This document shows positions 1 to 11,859 of a stretch of 64,000 bases of DNA, piece by piece. This DNA comes from Erpobdella octoculata. Taxonomy: Eukaryota > Annelida > Clitellata > Hirudinida > Erpobdellidae. The notes beneath the pieces are model-generated. The model saw only the letters and a list, made by a program, of their open reading frames with translations. It was not told where the DNA came from and made no database searches. Every line of letters starts with the position of its first letter. The stretch's first letter is position 1. The DNA is taken from the NCBI GenBank assembly GCA_963978895.1, contig OZ022246.1:16856049-16920048 (forward strand), in the 5' to 3' direction. A program made the position numbers and the translations under genes.

Positions 1-91
1 GTTATGAAGTTAATATATATAATAAATAAATGTTTAGCAACCACATTAGTTTAGATTATAATAATTATCATTAATTTAGAATAATAAAGAT

Positions 92-227
<136 letters not shown>

Positions 228-228
228 T

Positions 229-688
229 ATGAAGTGAAACATTGCGTTGAAATGTTTCGAGAGGCCACAAATAGGATGACTAACTGTCACCACAAGTAAC
301 GCAAATATTTGTAAGACTCTACTAGGAATCGAACCCACGTGTCTACGGCAACACCGCCTTGCCTAAATGCAAGCGCTCTTACCAACTGAGCCACCGACCA
401 TCCCCAAAAAAGGATGGCTAGAATTCCCAGTCTTTCGGAGCTACTTAACATTAGACTACGACTATGATAGGCTCAGAACTCCTTATTTCGGTTCGACAAC
501 TAGACTGCTGCCAGATAGGTAATTTATGAAGTGAAACATTGCGTTGAAATGTTTCGAGAGGCCACAAATAGGATGACTAACTGTCACCACAAGTAACGCA
601 AATATTTGTAAGACTCTACTAGGAATCGAACCCACGTGTCTACGGCAACACCGCCTTGCCTAAATGCAAGCGCTCTTACCAACTGGTA
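229..688 (-). mobile_element. tRNA-derived SINE, 1.5 head-to-tail copies
   Basis: Read on the minus strand, each unit has a tRNA-like head with a canonical A box (TGGCTCAGTTGG, 382-393) and B box (GGTTCGATTCC, 325-335). A tRNA-unrelated body follows, ending in a hairpin GAAACATT-TCAACGC-AATGTTTC. The first full unit runs from 229 to 525. A second, starting exactly 297 bases later, is cut off inside its A box at about 687 and runs into a TA array. The same unit recurs at 55535-55915 and, again in 297 bp tandem, at 61246-61897. The boxes imply RNA polymerase III transcription. It is not a functional tRNA: no acceptor stem or clover-leaf closes around the boxes. Confidence 0.85.
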
Positions 689-691
689 GAG

Positions 692-692
692 T

Positions 693-765
<73 letters not shown>
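692..765. repeat. (TA)n microsatellite
   Basis: About 74 bases of TA dinucleotides between the truncated SINE copy and the Helitron end at 769. Insertion next to TA runs is usual for Helitrons, which integrate between A and T. Confidence 0.97.
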
Positions 766-768
<3 letters not shown>

Positions 769-2576
769 CTAGCAGTGCCCGTAGCGGCTTCGCTCGCATA
801 AAATTAGAGAGTTTGAACCGTGCATCCATAGTAGAGATCAATTTTTTAGGTCCCGGCTCAGCCCGTCGACAACTTAGCCCACTCCGTTTTAAAAACCCAA
901 ACTCCTGGCCCAGCACAGCCCGTCTGAATTAGGCTTGGCCCATTCTTACAGGCCTACATAGAAGTTCTATATACTTGATGAAAAACTTCGGCCCGTCCCA
1001 CCTTGACTTCAGGTTTGGCCCGGCCCAACTGAAGACCCTTAAATCACTAAAATATCTATATACTTGGTGAAAAACCTCGGCCCGTCCCACTTTGATTTAG
1101 GGTTTGGCCTGGCCCGTGTGAAGACTCTAAAATAACGGCTTGGCCCGGCCGGTGATAAACTGGACTTAGCTACTTTTAACTGGCACAAAACTTCAAAATA
1201 CTAATTTTTACATTTGTAGCACTTTCAGTTTTTGAGTAGCAGTTATTTTGAAATCAAATAACCCTTATTTCCTCCCCACATTTGAGGTCCTGGAAACCAA
1301 ATTTTTTAAAAATGTTGAAACACTTATACCATTATTTTTTTTAGTAAATACTAAATACTAATTTTGACATCTGTAGCATTCACAGATTTTGAGTAGCAGT
1401 TACTTTAAAAACCAAAAAAACCTTTTTTCCACCCCACATTTGAAGTCCTGGAAACCAAATTTTCAAAAAATGGTGAAACACGTATATCATTATTTTTAAA
1501 GTAGAAACCAAATACTAATTTTGTAGCATTCACAGTTTTTGAGTAGCAGCACAGTAAATACCACAGATGTAAAAATTATTATTTAGTTTCTTTTCTAAAA
1601 ATAAAGATATACGTGTTTCACCATTTTTTACAAATTTGGTTTCCCGAACCTCCCGGGTTTAACAAAAAGATTTTTTTTGAGTAGACACTAAGTATTAATT
1701 TTTACATCTGTGGCAACTACAGTTGTTGAGTAGCAGTTACTTTAAAAACCAAACAACCCTATTTTCCACCCCACATTTGAAGTCCTCGAAACCAAATTTT
1801 CAAAAAATTGTGAAACCCGTATATCATTATTTTTTGAGTAGAAACTAAATACTAATTTTTACTTTTGTAGCATTAACAGTTTTTGAGTAGAAGCTACTTT
1901 AAAAACCAAATAACCCAATTTTCCAACCCACCTTTGAGGTCCGGGAAACCAAATTTGTAAAAAATGGTGAAACACGTATATCTTTATTTTTAGAAAAGAA
2001 ACTAAATAATAATTTTTACATCTGTGGTATTTACTGTTTTTGAGTAGCAGTTACTATAAAAGACAATTAGCCCTATTTTCCACCCCACATTTGAAGTCCT
2101 GGAAACCAAGTTTTCAAAAAATGCTAAAACACGTATTTCATTATTTTTGGAGTAGAAAATAAATACTAATTTTTACTCCTGTAGCATTAACAGTTTTTGA
2201 GTAGAAGCTACTTTAAAAACCAAATAACCCAATTTTCCAACCCACATTTGAGGTCCGGGAAACCGAATTTTCAAAAAATGGTGAAACACGTATCTTTTTA
2301 TTTTTCAAAAAGAATTTATATACCAAATTTCAAAATCTCCTCATTTTTGGTTTTCGAGATATACATTGTTTTAGAAAAAAGTTTGTTTTCCAGTTTTTTC
2401 CCCTCAGGAGCAAAATTTTCAAAAATCCTTTCTTAGCGGATGTTTACGCTATAAAAGTAATATAAGTTCCAAATTTCACGTTCCTAGGATGAGGCGTTTG
2501 AGCTCGGCGTTGATTATCAGTCAGTCATCAGTCAGTCAGTCAGTCAGTCAGTCAGGACATGTTCTTTTATATATAA

Positions 2577-2577
<1 letters not shown>
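769..2577 (-). mobile_element. Non-autonomous Helitron/Helentron-like element
   Basis: On the minus strand the element ends at 769 with a short hairpin (AGCG-AAGC-CGCT) followed by CTGCTAG, then a host T. This is the Helitron 3' signature of a hairpin plus CTRR. The other end (about 2510-2577) is a (TCAG)n tract followed by GGACATGTTCTTTTATATAT. The interior is about six diverged tandem units of roughly 155-165 bp, each with a landmark like CACATTTGAGGTCCTGGAAA (near 1276, 1433, 1771, 1926, 2086 and 2239); a further unit near 1600-1650 is inverted. No Rep/helicase coding is present. A second copy lies at 28020-30345. The end motifs are seen; the family assignment is inferred from them. Confidence 0.72.

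Positions 2578-2579
<2 letters not shown>

Positions 2580-2617
<38 letters not shown>
2580..2617. repeat. (TA)n microsatellite
   Basis: TA array directly beyond the (TCAG)n end of the preceding Helitron-like element. Confidence 0.95.
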
Positions 2618-2618
<1 letters not shown>

Positions 2619-2848
2619 GGTTTATAATTAGGCTGATAAACCTCAGAAGAGTTTATAATCTAGAAAAGACATGAAAGTATAGAGTGAGTGCTTACATAAC
2701 TTCAATCAACCAGTCTTAATTACAGTTACTAAGATACAAGTTTTTGATTAAGTGTGAATTTCTTCTAATAAATTTTGGACCATTTCTAAAGAACCTTAGT
2801 ATAGTTATTGATATTATAACAACTGGTGTCAGAAGCGAAATAAATAAA

Positions 2849-4026
2849 ATGGTTCATCACAAATTATTGGAAGAACTCTCTCTGCGTGAGTTGATGCGGG
2901 AACTAAAAAAACCAAGAACTCAATGACAAAGGAAAAAAGTCTGAACTCGTGGATCGCCTCCGAATGACATTGGAAAGCCAAGGTCTGGATGCAGACGATT
3001 TAGAATTTGATATGGATGAGGAATTAACAAATTTTCTGAACAAGATGACGGAGGAGAACAGAGCAGCACAGGAGGAGAACAGAGCAGCACAGGAAGAAAA
3101 CAGAGCAGCGCAGGAGGAAAGCAGAGCAGCACAAAAAGAAACCAAAGCCGTTTTGGAAGGAATAAAAGAATTAATTCTTGAAGGTCAGCTTAGATTAACA
3201 GATGTGGAGAAAAGAGTTAATAACCTAAAAAAATTGGTAGAAGAGAATACCAAGGAAATCGAGAAGAGAATCAAGAGCAACCTGGAGATAAAATTAAACA
3301 ATCTGGTCAAACAAGGACAGACTGGTTGCCAAGCCAAAGAAAAAATTCATTCTGTTGAGCATGTTAAGACCCCGGCTTTTGATGGCACTGTGTCATGGTT
3401 CGTCTACAAATCTCAATTTGAAATTGCTGCCAGGAAAAATAACTGGTTAACCAGCCAGCAAAAAGCGGAAAATCTGGTATTTTCTTTGAGAGAAGAAGCT
3501 TTACAGTTTCTCGAGCTTATTGCAGATAGAAATTTTTCGAGCTCAACTCAAGAGTCGATGCCAGAAACCCGAAGAAAGCTTGCAACAGCTGGAAGCGGAT
3601 ATAGAACGACTCGCCAGTCTGGGATATCCCTTGTGCCTTCGAAATGTCCTCAATACAATTATTGCGGATAGATTCATAGCGGCCTTGAAGAACTCCGAAA
3701 CCCAAAAAGCTCTTAGGGTCGCCCGAGTAGCTGGTCCCAGTGATGCCTTTGCATTTGCCTTGAATTATGAAGCCTCTGAAGAATTATCTGATAGGTCTCA
3801 TCGGGTAAGAAAGGTGGGAATCCAAAAAGATGACCTGGATGATCGAGTCCGAAAAATTATGGATGAAAGACCTAGCTGGAAAAAGAATAACAACTCACCA
3901 CGCTGCTGGAATTGCGATGGGTTGGACATCTACAGATGGACTGTAGATTCCAGATGTTTAGACACGGGTAACGAAAGCAAGGGGACTCCAAAAAGCACGA
4001 TGAAGTCAGACAAGCAAGACCCATAG
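2849..4026 (+). pseudogene. LTR retrotransposon gag with SAP-like N-terminus (broken)
   Basis: Gag-like polyprotein from an LTR element. The first ~45 residues (ELSLRELMRELKK ... KSELVDRL) resemble a SAP DNA-binding helix-turn-helix. Next come a coiled-coil stretch with four near-identical ENRAAQE repeats and a capsid-like region (TPAFDGTVSWFVYKSQFE; EESLQQLEADIERLASLGYP). A partial zinc knuckle (CWNC) ends it. At least two frameshifts break it: near 2905-2920, inside the SAP segment, and near 3520. Just upstream, TGGTGTCAGAAGCG (2824-2837) looks like a primer-binding site, so a 5' LTR should end near 2821, although I could not find a partner LTR. A protease fragment follows at 4089. It is a decayed copy, probably Ty3-type. 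Confidence 0.7.
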
Positions 4027-4088
4027 CGGCCCGTTCCAACAAACAAAATCCAGACTCTGTTACAATAAACGATATTTTACCTTATAAA

Positions 4089-4280
4089 GTGGTACCAATT
4101 TCTATTTTGAAGAAAGGGACAAGTATATTTGTAGAAGTCAGACTAGGAATAAGAAACTGTAAACTTATCAATGATACTGGAGCTGCTTGTTCAATTATAA
4201 GGCCTTGTTTAGCAAAAGGAGAAGTTTTGCAAAGTGGAAATGACATTCGTCTCAAGACTGCTACTTATAAACTTCAGTAG
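4089..4280 (+). pseudogene. Retropepsin fragment of the same LTR element
   Basis: This short ORF contains NDTGAACSII, the aspartic-protease active-site D-T-G-A motif in its usual hydrophobic setting. It follows the gag remnant after 60 bases in a different frame. The sequence then switches to Helitron-like DNA at about 4280, so reverse transcriptase, RNase H and integrase are missing. Confidence 0.65.
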
Positions 4281-4690
4281 CGGGAGCGGTAGCGCGCTAC
4301 TATTAAGACTGGTAGCCGTAGCGAAGAGCAGCGCTACTTTGAAAAATTGAAATCGGTCGCAAAATAAGCGGAGCGGGAGAGCGATCTTGATGAAATTTGG
4401 CAAGGAGGTAGTTTTCATACAAGGGATGAATGTTAAGAATGTTTGGACTCCCAACTCCGATCTCCCGGCTCAGGTAGGCTAAAAAACTTACCAGGCTGAA
4501 AGTACCTATGTACGACCATCAAAGGTAATTTGTGTAATAAAATTCAAATTTAGTTTACGTAACAACGTTTGAAGGCTTCAAACAACTTTTAGTAAATCTA
4601 TTTACGTTTTATGGGCTAAGAGGAGCTAGGAAAGAGTGGAAAGGAGAAAATGAGCGTGAGCGTGAGCGGGAACGGAAACGGGATTATGTA
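4281..4690 (+). mobile_element. Helitron-derived fragment
   Basis: GC-rich start (tagcgggagcggtagcgcgc), then text near 4385 (TTGATGAAATTTGGCAAGGA) of the kind found inside the 5' part of insect Helentron elements. It closes with purine-rich GAGCGGGAACGG units and a short TATG run. The same kinds of segment occur at 10835-10997 and 39500-40346. No coding sequence seen. Confidence 0.45.
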
Positions 4691-6712
4691 TGTATGTATG
4701 TGAAAACTCTTCTTCACGCAAGTTCGTCAGAGGTCTTCAGAGGAAGACCCTCCCAGCGTTTCGGCCCTTTTCCTGACGCTACCACGGGAGGGCGGGCCAC
4801 GACCGTTGATCAGACGGCCGCCTTCCGTTTCTGAACTTGTAAACAAAGGAGGAGCTAACACTGTCGTACGGAAGCTAGAAGTGGCTGTTTAAATGTATTA
4901 TCTCCTTTTTCATTCCTTTGCATCCATATCCAAAAAGAAGCTGTTTCTGCTCTTTCAGCTATTTTCTTTATAGCTTGAGTTTTTTTCCAACCCGACATTC
5001 CGAGAGCCACAAGCAATTTGACGAGTATGCGACCGGCTAAACCCCTGGCGCCTATTTCAACTGGAATAATCTCGACTCTATATCCCGCACGCTCCAAATC
5101 TTGGGCAAGGATTCTGTAACGTTCTTCTTTAAAGATATTTTAGGCTTCCATGTTGCTTTCCCATGGCACTGTTAGTTCGATGAACAGCAACGTCTTAGCC
5201 AAACTGAAAAAATGACAATGTCCGGTCTCAATCCGCTGCTGTGAACCAATTCCGGAAAGCAGTCTTCATCTTTTAAGTCTGCTGATATCCTCCAGTCATT
5301 TGCCGCAACTTTTCGTACTTGCCTTTCTGCGACCCAAGTGCTGCAAGCCTTCTCTCAAGAAATAAACTTTTTTTCTGGGGCATAACTGCATTGAATTGGC
5401 TAGTCTGCAGTTCTCCTTGATAATGCCCAGTAACTCTTTTAGAACCTCACTGTGGCGTCACGTGTATCTTCCCTTTGCCAAAGCATACGGACAACATGAG
5501 AGAATATGAATCAGAGTTTCTGTTTTCTCACACAGCTTGCAGGCTTCATTTTCAAGCTTTCCCCACTTAACTAAGTTCGAAGCTGTCGGCAGTTGATCAT
5601 ACATTTCTCTAATCACAAATGATAAGCGGATGGGCGAGTAACGCCACAAATCATTCCATGTCATCGAATGTTGAACTGCCGCCTCCCATTTAGTCCATCG
5701 GTCGGAAGAGTTGTCCAGCATCAACTGTTTCCGTATCTTCTAATCTTGTACTCTTCTACTAGGTACTTGAATGGAAGAGCTAACTTAGCTGTCTAACTAT
5801 ATAGAGCTAAAGTTGTTAACGTCGGTGGAAGTCCTAGCCATTTCAGAATACAGCAGTTCATTTTCTTTTCCATTCGCTCCACGTGAGATAACCATATCTC
5901 ATAGATTGTTAATGGCCATAGAGACCTCGGTTTGGCTGGCTTGAACTTCATTCCACACCAGGACAATAAGTCGTTGAAATTTTGAAGAATAGGACGCATT
6001 TCGCCGCAGTGATTCAAGATAAGAGTAGTGTCATCCATGAAAGCTTTTATCGACGGCATGAAAATTCCTTTTCCCAGGTAAACATCCTGAACCCCAGATG
6101 CAATCGAACCGAGCAATAATTGCATAGCCAGAACAAATAGGATGGGGGAAATTGAACACCCAGTAGCAATTCCGCCCACATTCACGATACATTAATCTGA
6201 AGAGTTGTCCAGCATCAACTGTGTCCGTATCTTGCTAATCTTGTACTCTTCTACTAGGGACTTGAATGGAAGAGCTAACTTAGCTGTCTTACTATATAGA
6301 GCTAAAGTTGTTAACGCCGGTGGAAGTCCCAGCCATTTCCGAATACAGCAGTTCATTTTCTTTTCCATTCACTCCACTTGAGATAAACATATCTCATAGA
6401 TTGTTAATTGCCATAGAGACCTCGGTATCAAAACAAACTGTACCAGCCATACCTTGAACTTTCCCTGCAGCTCGGTTGAATTGATTTTCCTCAGGTCCTC
6501 AACCAAGCCCTGCAGAACGATGCTGCTCTGATTCACATCATTCATGGAGACGTTGTACCATCTTCCCAAACTTTTCACAGGCTCTTGCTGGATTGTTGGG
6601 ATTTCGCAACCAGCCACCGAGAATGAGACAAAACCATCAATATCTCCATATCGCAAAGAAAAGCTTCTCGATTTGGCTGGCTTGAACTTCATTCCACATA
6701 CATATGTGTGTG
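4690..6712 (-). pseudogene. R2/NeSL-like LINE, 3' half (copy 2)
   Basis: This decayed second copy of the LINE at 6713-10150 keeps the following pieces in minus-strand order. A reverse transcriptase palm segment with FMDD (about 5793-6185) is duplicated in part at 6369-6692, so the copy is internally rearranged. A CCHC-type knuckle (CKLCEKTETLIHILSCC) lies at 5458-5724. The C-terminal endonuclease end (IIPVEIGARGLAGRI) lies at 4855-5097. Stops and frameshifts separate the pieces. The 3' UTR near 4700-4850 matches in diverged form that of copy 1 near 6720-6870. The N-terminal half is missing. Confidence 0.75.
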
Positions 6713-9700
6713 AGCACTCCTGAAGAGCTTTTCTGTGGAGGTCATCAGAAGAAACCCCCCCCCCCCGAGCAAACGTTTCGGCTCTTTAATTTCTTGACGT
6801 TCTAAGGGGGGCGAGCCACGTTCGACGACGAACGTCCTCCGGCAGAAAATGTCTTTGTTCTTTTCCGACATCAAATTTCTATCATTCCTTGCATCGTGGC
6901 AGATATTTATCATGCAAATAAACTCGCGACGTTAAAGAAATTCAGACTATTCAAGTGAGAAAACCTTCGACGACATAACGGCTTCGCTTTCGTAGCGGTA
7001 CTTAATATCACAAATTTTACCAACCAAACCGCGTGCTTCGACTTCAACAGCAAAAAGCTCAGCTCTTGAGCCATTTGCTTCCAAATCCAACACCAATTCT
7101 CTGTATTTTTCTAATTTCATGATGTTACTGGCCTCCATGTTGCTTTCCCAAGGCACTGTCAACTCGATGAGAAGAAATGTCTTGGCCAGACTCGAAAAAA
7201 CAACTATGTCTGGCCTTTTTCCACTTTCCTTTATTGAACCTGGGAAGCACTTTTCCGTTTTCAGATCGGCAGAGACCCTCCAGTCGTTCGCCGCATGAAA
7301 AACATTCTCTCCTTCCGTGAGGGTTCTTTTTGGGCGGTTTAGCTGCGGCAATCCCTTTCTCAAAAAATAAATCCTCCTCCTAGGTTTCACCTCCATTAAG
7401 TTAGCTTTTTGGCAGGCCTCTTTTACAAATCCCAGCAGCTTTTGGAGAACAAGATTGTGGCGCCACGTGTATCTACCATGAGAAAGGGAATAGGAGCAGG
7501 AGGAAAGAATATGAATCAATGACTGCGACTGACCGCAGAGCTGACACTCATCGTTCTCAATTAATTTCCATTTCTTTAAATTGCTGGCTGTTGGCAGCTG
7601 ATCATACATCGATCTAATGAGGAACGATAGCCACACTGGAGCATAGCGCCATATATCTTCCCATGACAGAGACCGCTGAACTGTCTCCTCCCATCTGGTC
7701 CAGTCGCCTTGCTCTGACAATTGTGCGCTCTTCACAACTCTCTGGCTTTCTATTGCTTGCTTTCTGTCCTGAACAATCAAGTCTGATCTTTCCTGAGCGT
7801 TTGCCTTGGACCACCAGAGATGGTGGTTCCATCCAACACCATGCCGCCCCAACTGAACTGCTCCGGTCCTTTCAGTCCACTGGAGAGAAACCGTGGCATT
7901 CTCTATTTCAACTCTAGCATTCCATTTGGTTCCTGAGATTAGAGTTGGTTTTACCTCAGCGACTCTGATCCGTTAAATTATCGAGCATCATCTGAGTTCT
8001 CAGTTTGCTGATCTTGAAATCTTCAACAAAAAACTGCAATGGAAGTCTCAGCTTGGCTGTTTTGCCGTAGAAAGCCACAGACGTGTAAAATGAGCTATCT
8101 TTCTTTCTAGTTTCTCCACAACTTGCAGACCAATTTCATAGACTATCGAGGCCAAAGCAGTCTTGGCACTAAAACAAATTGCAAAATCCACACTTTGAAC
8201 CTGCTCTGAAGCGGAGCAGCATTAATGCTTTCCATGGAGACAGTTGCCATACGGAGAATAGAAGCACCCTGATCAACATCATTCAGGGATTTACAATACC
8301 ATCTCCCGAGACTTTTCACTGGTTCGTCGCTCACTGTTGGATTCTTGTTACCATCAACAGAGAAAACGGTGTATTCGTCAATTTTACCGCGACGCAGGGA
8401 GAGACTTCTCGATTTAGATGCTTTAAAACTCATTCCGCACCATTTGAGTAGATCGCTGAAGATATCGAGTCTCATTGAAATACACTTATTCAAAATAATT
8501 GGCGTGTCGTCCATGAAAGCTCTCAGACGTGGCATGAAAATACCTCGGCCGACGTAAACATCTTCTACCCTTGCACCAACTGAATAATATGGGAGAAATA
8601 GAGCACCCCATGGCGATACCGACCTGAAGACGAAACCAATCGGTTGAACACGTCTTTGTCGATAATCTCAGGTGAAAATCTTGAAAATACTGTCGTAGAA
8701 TATCCATAACAAACTTTGGAACATGGTGCATCTTCAAAGCTCTCAAAATCAGCTGGTGACGAACCGCTCCATAAGCATTTGCAAGATCAAGCCAAATGAC
8801 GTGCAAACTGATTCGATTCTGTTTTGCTTTTTTTATAGACTCCCAGACCATGGTAGAATGTTCGATGCAACCAGGAACACCTGGGATTCCTCCTTTCTGA
8901 ATTGACTTGTCTATGTAGTCGTTTTGTGTTAGATAGCTCGTCAACCTCTTGGCAAGCATAGCAAAAAATATTTTTCCTTCAACATTAAGAAGAGAAATTG
9001 GTCTGAACTGATTGATGTCGACTGAAACCTTCTCATTTGGTATAAAAATGCCTTCAGCTTTTTGCCACTCTTTATCAACAGACCCGGACGTCCAAGCAGA
9101 CTTGAGCAATGAGTGTAAAATTTCAACACACCCGGACATTTTTTATACATCAGGTATGGTACACCATTTGGACCTGGAGCAGATCTATTTCTTGTTTTTC
9201 GGAGAAATTGGGATATGTCAAAAATTGAAATTACTCCCTCGTTGAAAGCAACTTTTGGAAGAGGAATCTCGGGAAGATCTGATCTTTCAGCTAGTTCTTT
9301 GTCGCCCAAGGGGTCAATAAAAGCAGCTCGGAAGTGATGATCAAGCTGCTCTTTACTGACTTGCAGAGTAACTGACTTTGGTGGATCGAGCAAGCTTTTA
9401 CCATAACGGAATGGATCTCTGACAAACTGGAATCTTGCCTCCCTTTGTTCTTTTTTCTTTGCCGCAAACGTTCTGCTCGCAAGAGTGCACTCAATCGTTG
9501 CCTCAAGTCATGTCGTAATGCTGAGAGCCCTGGTTTCACGTTGTCTGGAGCTCTCCTCCATTGTTGACGAAGTCGTTTTTTTTCCTTTTTGAGTCTAGCA
9601 ATCTCTCGTTGTCGCCTTGAAATGTGAGTTTTTTCGCCTCTGTCCATGAGAACTTTTTCCTTGTAACCGAACATCTCTAAACACTTGTTGTAAATGGTGT

Positions 9701-10150
9701 CAGTTAGATTGTTCACTTGAAACATTGGAAGTTCTTTCATCTGCACTTTGAGAAGCTTGGAAAGTATCTCGTCGAGCTTCGACCAATCCGCTTTGCTAGC
9801 AGCAGCGGACAAGTTAATTCTAGCCCGAGGTTGCCTATTCTCGTCACTATCAGGATTGTGGAACCTGTCGGGGCTGTGGTTGGCATCCGGCCCGACTTGG
9901 CCCGGCGTTTTACCTGAAGCAATGCTTGCTTCAGTACGATGATCCTGTACAGTTTTAAGCAGGCAACCCATTTTCGTACGGTGAACCTTCATTTCGCGGC
10001 TTGTTGCGAAACCTCTACCGTACACACACTCATGAAGTGTTCCCCCATTAGGGTCCGTTGGAAGAGCAAGGTCGATGGCCGTAGGTCCGATTGCGAGCTC
10101 ATCATACTCCCTCCTTTCGGTTGGAGCTCTGGGGGCATAAATCCGATTTA
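6713..10150 (-). pseudogene. R2/NeSL-like LINE with restriction-like endonuclease (copy 1)
   Basis: Nearly full-length site-specific-type LINE, broken by several frameshifts. From the N-terminus on the minus strand: a C2H2-type finger (GFATSREMKVHRTKMGC, about 9960-10040; the usual second Cys looks replaced) and a basic K/R-rich stretch (about 9430-9640). The reverse transcriptase follows (8941-9393, 8486-9139, 8143-8535; PISLLNVEGKIF, LDLANAYGAV, AFMDD at the catalytic site). Then comes a CCHC knuckle (CQLCGQSQSLIHILSSC) and an endonuclease of the PD...E...K kind (RPDIVVFSS, LLIELTVPWE, KLEKYREL) at 6947-7852. This single-ORF order is typical of R2, NeSL and R4 elements. FMDD in place of the commoner F/YADD occurs in both copies, so it belongs to the family. 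Confidence 0.82.
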
Positions 10151-10380
10151 GTTGTCGCAGCTAGATGAACGGTGTTTTTTGTATCCCGGCTAAGCTGGGC
10201 CAGGATACCCGTAATACATGTTTTTCCGAGTTGCCACCTGTCTTTCCACGGTGTCACCGGTCTTTCCCAGTTGCCACAAGGTCTTTCCCGAGAGTCACCC
10301 GGTCTTTCCCGGGGGTCAAATGGCTAACGCCTCAAAAATGTGTGAGCACTCCTGAAGAGCTTTTCTGTGGAGGTCATCAG
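10151..10380 (-). other. Probable LINE 5' leader plus 45 bp 3'-UTR piece
   Basis: GC-richer DNA with repeated CCGGTCTTTCCCGG-like units (10240-10320) lies upstream of the LINE N-terminus and is probably its 5' leader. At 10337-10382 there is a near-exact copy of the LINE 3'-UTR segment also seen at 6708-6750 (GAGCACTCCTGAAGAGCTTT). It directly abuts the ATGT array, which suggests that another LINE copy ended here. Confidence 0.4.
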
Positions 10381-10493
10381 AAGTATGTATGTATGTATGT
10401 ATGTATGTATGTATGTATGTATGTATGTATGTATGTATGTATGTATGTATGTATGTATGTATGTATGTATGTATGTATGTATGTATGTATGTG

Positions 10494-10525
<32 letters not shown>

Positions 10526-10783
10526 TGTATGTATGTATGTATGTATGTATGTATGTATGTATGTATGTATGTATGTATGTATGTATGTATGTATGTATGT
10601 ATGTATGTATGTATGTATGTATGTATGTATGTATGTATGTATGTATGTATGTATGTATGTATGTATGTATGTATGTATGTATGTATGTATGTATGTATGT
10701 ATGTATGTATGTATGTATGTATGTATGTATGTATGTATGTATGTATGTATGTATGTATGTATGTATGTATGTATGTATGTATG

Positions 10784-10814
<31 letters not shown>

Positions 10815-10834
10815 GTATGTATGTATGTATGTAT
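10381..10834. repeat. (ATGT)n tetranucleotide array, about 450 bp
   Basis: More than 110 near-perfect copies of ATGT, with only two or three interruptions (a GTGTATATGT near 10491 and a TAAG near 10813). The MYVCMYVC and IHTYIHTY reading frames across it are translation artefacts. It is followed at once by a Helitron 3' end. Related Helitron 5' ends in the window begin with short TATG runs (39525), so the array probably expanded from such a seed. Confidence 0.97.
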
Positions 10835-10997
10835 GCAGTATCGGATATGGGGGGCAACTAAGAGCGAGAGAGTGAACGGGAAAGGGACAAGGAACGGGAA
10901 ACGATCGAGAGCGGGAGCGGGAGCGCAAGCGAGGAAGGAAACGGGAGTAGGAGACAAACATTAGAAAGACTTCTAAAAACCCCGGGCAACACGCTAG
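10835..10997 (+). mobile_element. Helitron 3' end with purine-rich GGGAACGG tract
   Basis: A purine-rich stretch of AACGGGAAA/GAGCGGGAG units is followed by CTTCTAAAAACCCCGGGCAAC and ends ACGCTAG before a T. It matches the ends at 37017, 37085 and 40346, except that the second half of the terminal hairpin is shortened. It reads as a decayed non-autonomous Helitron terminus. Confidence 0.6.
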
Positions 10998-11566
10998 TTA
11001 GATATATAAAAATAAAATAAAAACTTACCCTCAAATTGCTGGGTTTCGTAGCGATGCCACGTTACTTAGTTGGTTAATAGGATGTCCCTGTAACTTATTT
11101 ATAATGATGGAAAACGCAAGTTTTGCAAGAAAGGGTAATTTCTTGAGGGCAAAAGGAATGTTCATGAGGATATGGGAATGAGTAGCGCCCGTAAAGTAAA
11201 ATACGTTACAACTTCTTCTGTTTCTGCTAATTTAAAAACTACAATTACATTGCCAAACTTTTTCTACTTTTTCCCCAAGTAGATTTATGGTTTGTTATAA
11301 AACTTTAGTTTTATAAAAAAAAGATATATTTAAAGATTTTTTACTTTTTTCACCTTTCATTGTGAGGTTTTATGTGAAAAAATTATTGATGCAACATGGT
11401 GTGGATGTAACAAATAGATATAGACAAAACAATGACATACAAATTTAGTCTTCATTTTACTCTGATCGTTAAAATTGTAACGAAAATACTCCGTTGAGTT
11501 TTGTTACGTATTTTCGTTTCAAACTCTGTAGTACAATTAATCCTGCTTTTACTATTTATGAAGTTA
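10998..11566. other. No recognised gene
   Basis: About 570 bp of AT-rich sequence with no ORF that resembles a protein, no clear repeat and no splice-bounded coding segment that I could find. Confidence 0.5.
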
Positions 11567-11859
11567 CTAGAGACAGTCCGTCAAAAATGACGGATTTTTT
11601 ATATATCATTATATCATTTTGCGATTGAAGCGCCACCTTCGCAAATTTATAACATACATACAGACATTAAAAATTATGAATGTTGATATTTCAGTCTGTT
11701 TTGCACCAATTTTCTTGTAAAAGACTTAGCAAAAACAAAAGCTTATTTAAACGTTTTCCTTTTAGTCAGTGTTGGGTAAGATCACAATTGAAATTAATTA
11801 AATCAAAATCACAAATCACAGACTTAAAAGAGAATTGTAAATCAGCTCAAGTTCAGTCA

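Noticed and set aside
325..393. tRNA gene on the minus strand
   Set aside because: A and B boxes are perfect, but there is no closing acceptor stem or plausible anticodon arm, and the same sequence is repeated as part of a 297 bp unit. It is a SINE head. The heads at 40580, 40934, 55750, 61401 and 61698 were rejected for the same reason.
10165..10957. Long ORFs of MYVC or IHTY repeats
   Set aside because: Translations of the ATGT tetranucleotide array; open in all frames because the unit has no stop.
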